From: Actinomycetota bacterium
GTDB taxonomy: Bacteria; Actinomycetota; Geothermincolia; Geothermincolales; RBG-13-55-18
Direction of reading: 5' to 3'
Length of the DNA: 64,000 nt
Assembly (NCBI GenBank): GCA_040757835.1
Contig: JBFLWJ010000012.1
Location: forward strand, 37,789-101,788
Shown one piece after another: positions 63,995 through 64,000 of the stretch (position 1 is its first letter; every line of letters begins with the position of its first letter). Under the pieces are notes generated by a model. The model did not search any database. It was not told the DNA's origin and worked only from the letters and a program-made list of their open reading frames with translations. A program made the translations under genes and the position numbers.

Positions 63995-64000
63995 GCATAT

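Overview
The window is GC-rich DNA from a bacterium that is probably anaerobic. It is gene-dense, with long co-directional runs, many 3-25 bp gaps, ATGA/GTGA overlaps and strong Shine-Dalgarno sites. The redox enzymes are oxygen-sensitive or anaerobe-typical: a tungsten/molybdenum aldehyde:ferredoxin oxidoreductase, Fe-S old-yellow-enzyme proteins, a CCG (HdrD-like) protein, a 4-hydroxybutyryl-CoA dehydratase-type enzyme, a reductive-dehalogenase-like corrinoid/Fe-S protein and two DMSO-reductase-family enzymes. No rRNA, tRNA, CRISPR array or intact insertion sequence was seen. The taxon is inference only: GC content, regulators and the Nif3/CT398/RNase H cluster would suit a deep anaerobic Actinomycetota lineage, but no marker gene is present.

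Layout. 66-2713 (minus): a lipoprotein ferredoxin and a NarL/NarX-type two-component pair. 2935-12209 (minus): four FAD oxidoreductases, then a three-gene unit of two VAO/GlcD-type flavoproteins flanking a CCG Fe-S protein. 12480-15198 (plus): two more flavoproteins. 15575-16669: an unknown internally duplicated zinc-ribbon protein. 16791-19908 (minus): an SCP2, methyltransferase and AOR operon. 20264-24685 (minus): a housekeeping cluster (HAD phosphatase, histidine phosphatase, DUF457-like membrane protein, RNase HI-like, CT398 zinc ribbon, Nif3). 24837-26875: a metallophosphoesterase and a convergent methyltransferase.

27003-35304 (minus) looks like one IclR-led operon: cyclase-family hydrolase, cupin, SDR, 3-hydroxyacyl-CoA dehydrogenase, SCP2, ferredoxin, FrdA/AprA-like flavoprotein and two DAPG/phloretin-hydrolase-family proteins, one fused to an HXXEE membrane domain. 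35454-38202 is an arsenic locus (arsR-acr3 plus divergent arsC) whose operon also carries an MtrA-like corrinoid protein. 38278-55627 (minus) is a run of about 14 catabolic genes: amidohydrolase, two Mo/W enzymes bracketing the RdhA-like protein, MBL hydrolase, two SDRs, acyl-CoA ligase, two truncated Fe-S OYE proteins, acyl-CoA dehydrogenase, enoyl-CoA hydratase, and a DUF35/thiolase pair. It faces a MerR-TetR fusion regulator (55897) across a perfect 18-bp palindrome. A second amidohydrolase and the AbfD-type enzyme follow on the plus strand. 59539-63744 holds a frameshifted STAS gene, a small zinc ribbon, a MerR regulator, about 690 bp with no recognised gene, and a multi-PAS/GAF histidine kinase.

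Taken together, the central 30 kb reads as a catabolic island for a cyclic or aromatic substrate activated as a CoA thioester (C-C bond hydrolases, enoate reductases, beta-oxidation enzymes, thiolase with zinc-ribbon partner, Mo/W hydroxy-/hydratase-type enzymes). Polyphenol- or phloroglucinol-type compounds are a reasonable guess because phloretin and DAPG hydrolases belong to the same family as the 27003 gene. The substrate itself cannot be read from the sequence. REP-like GGGGTCAG palindromes lie at several gene ends between 12.3 and 21.7 kb.
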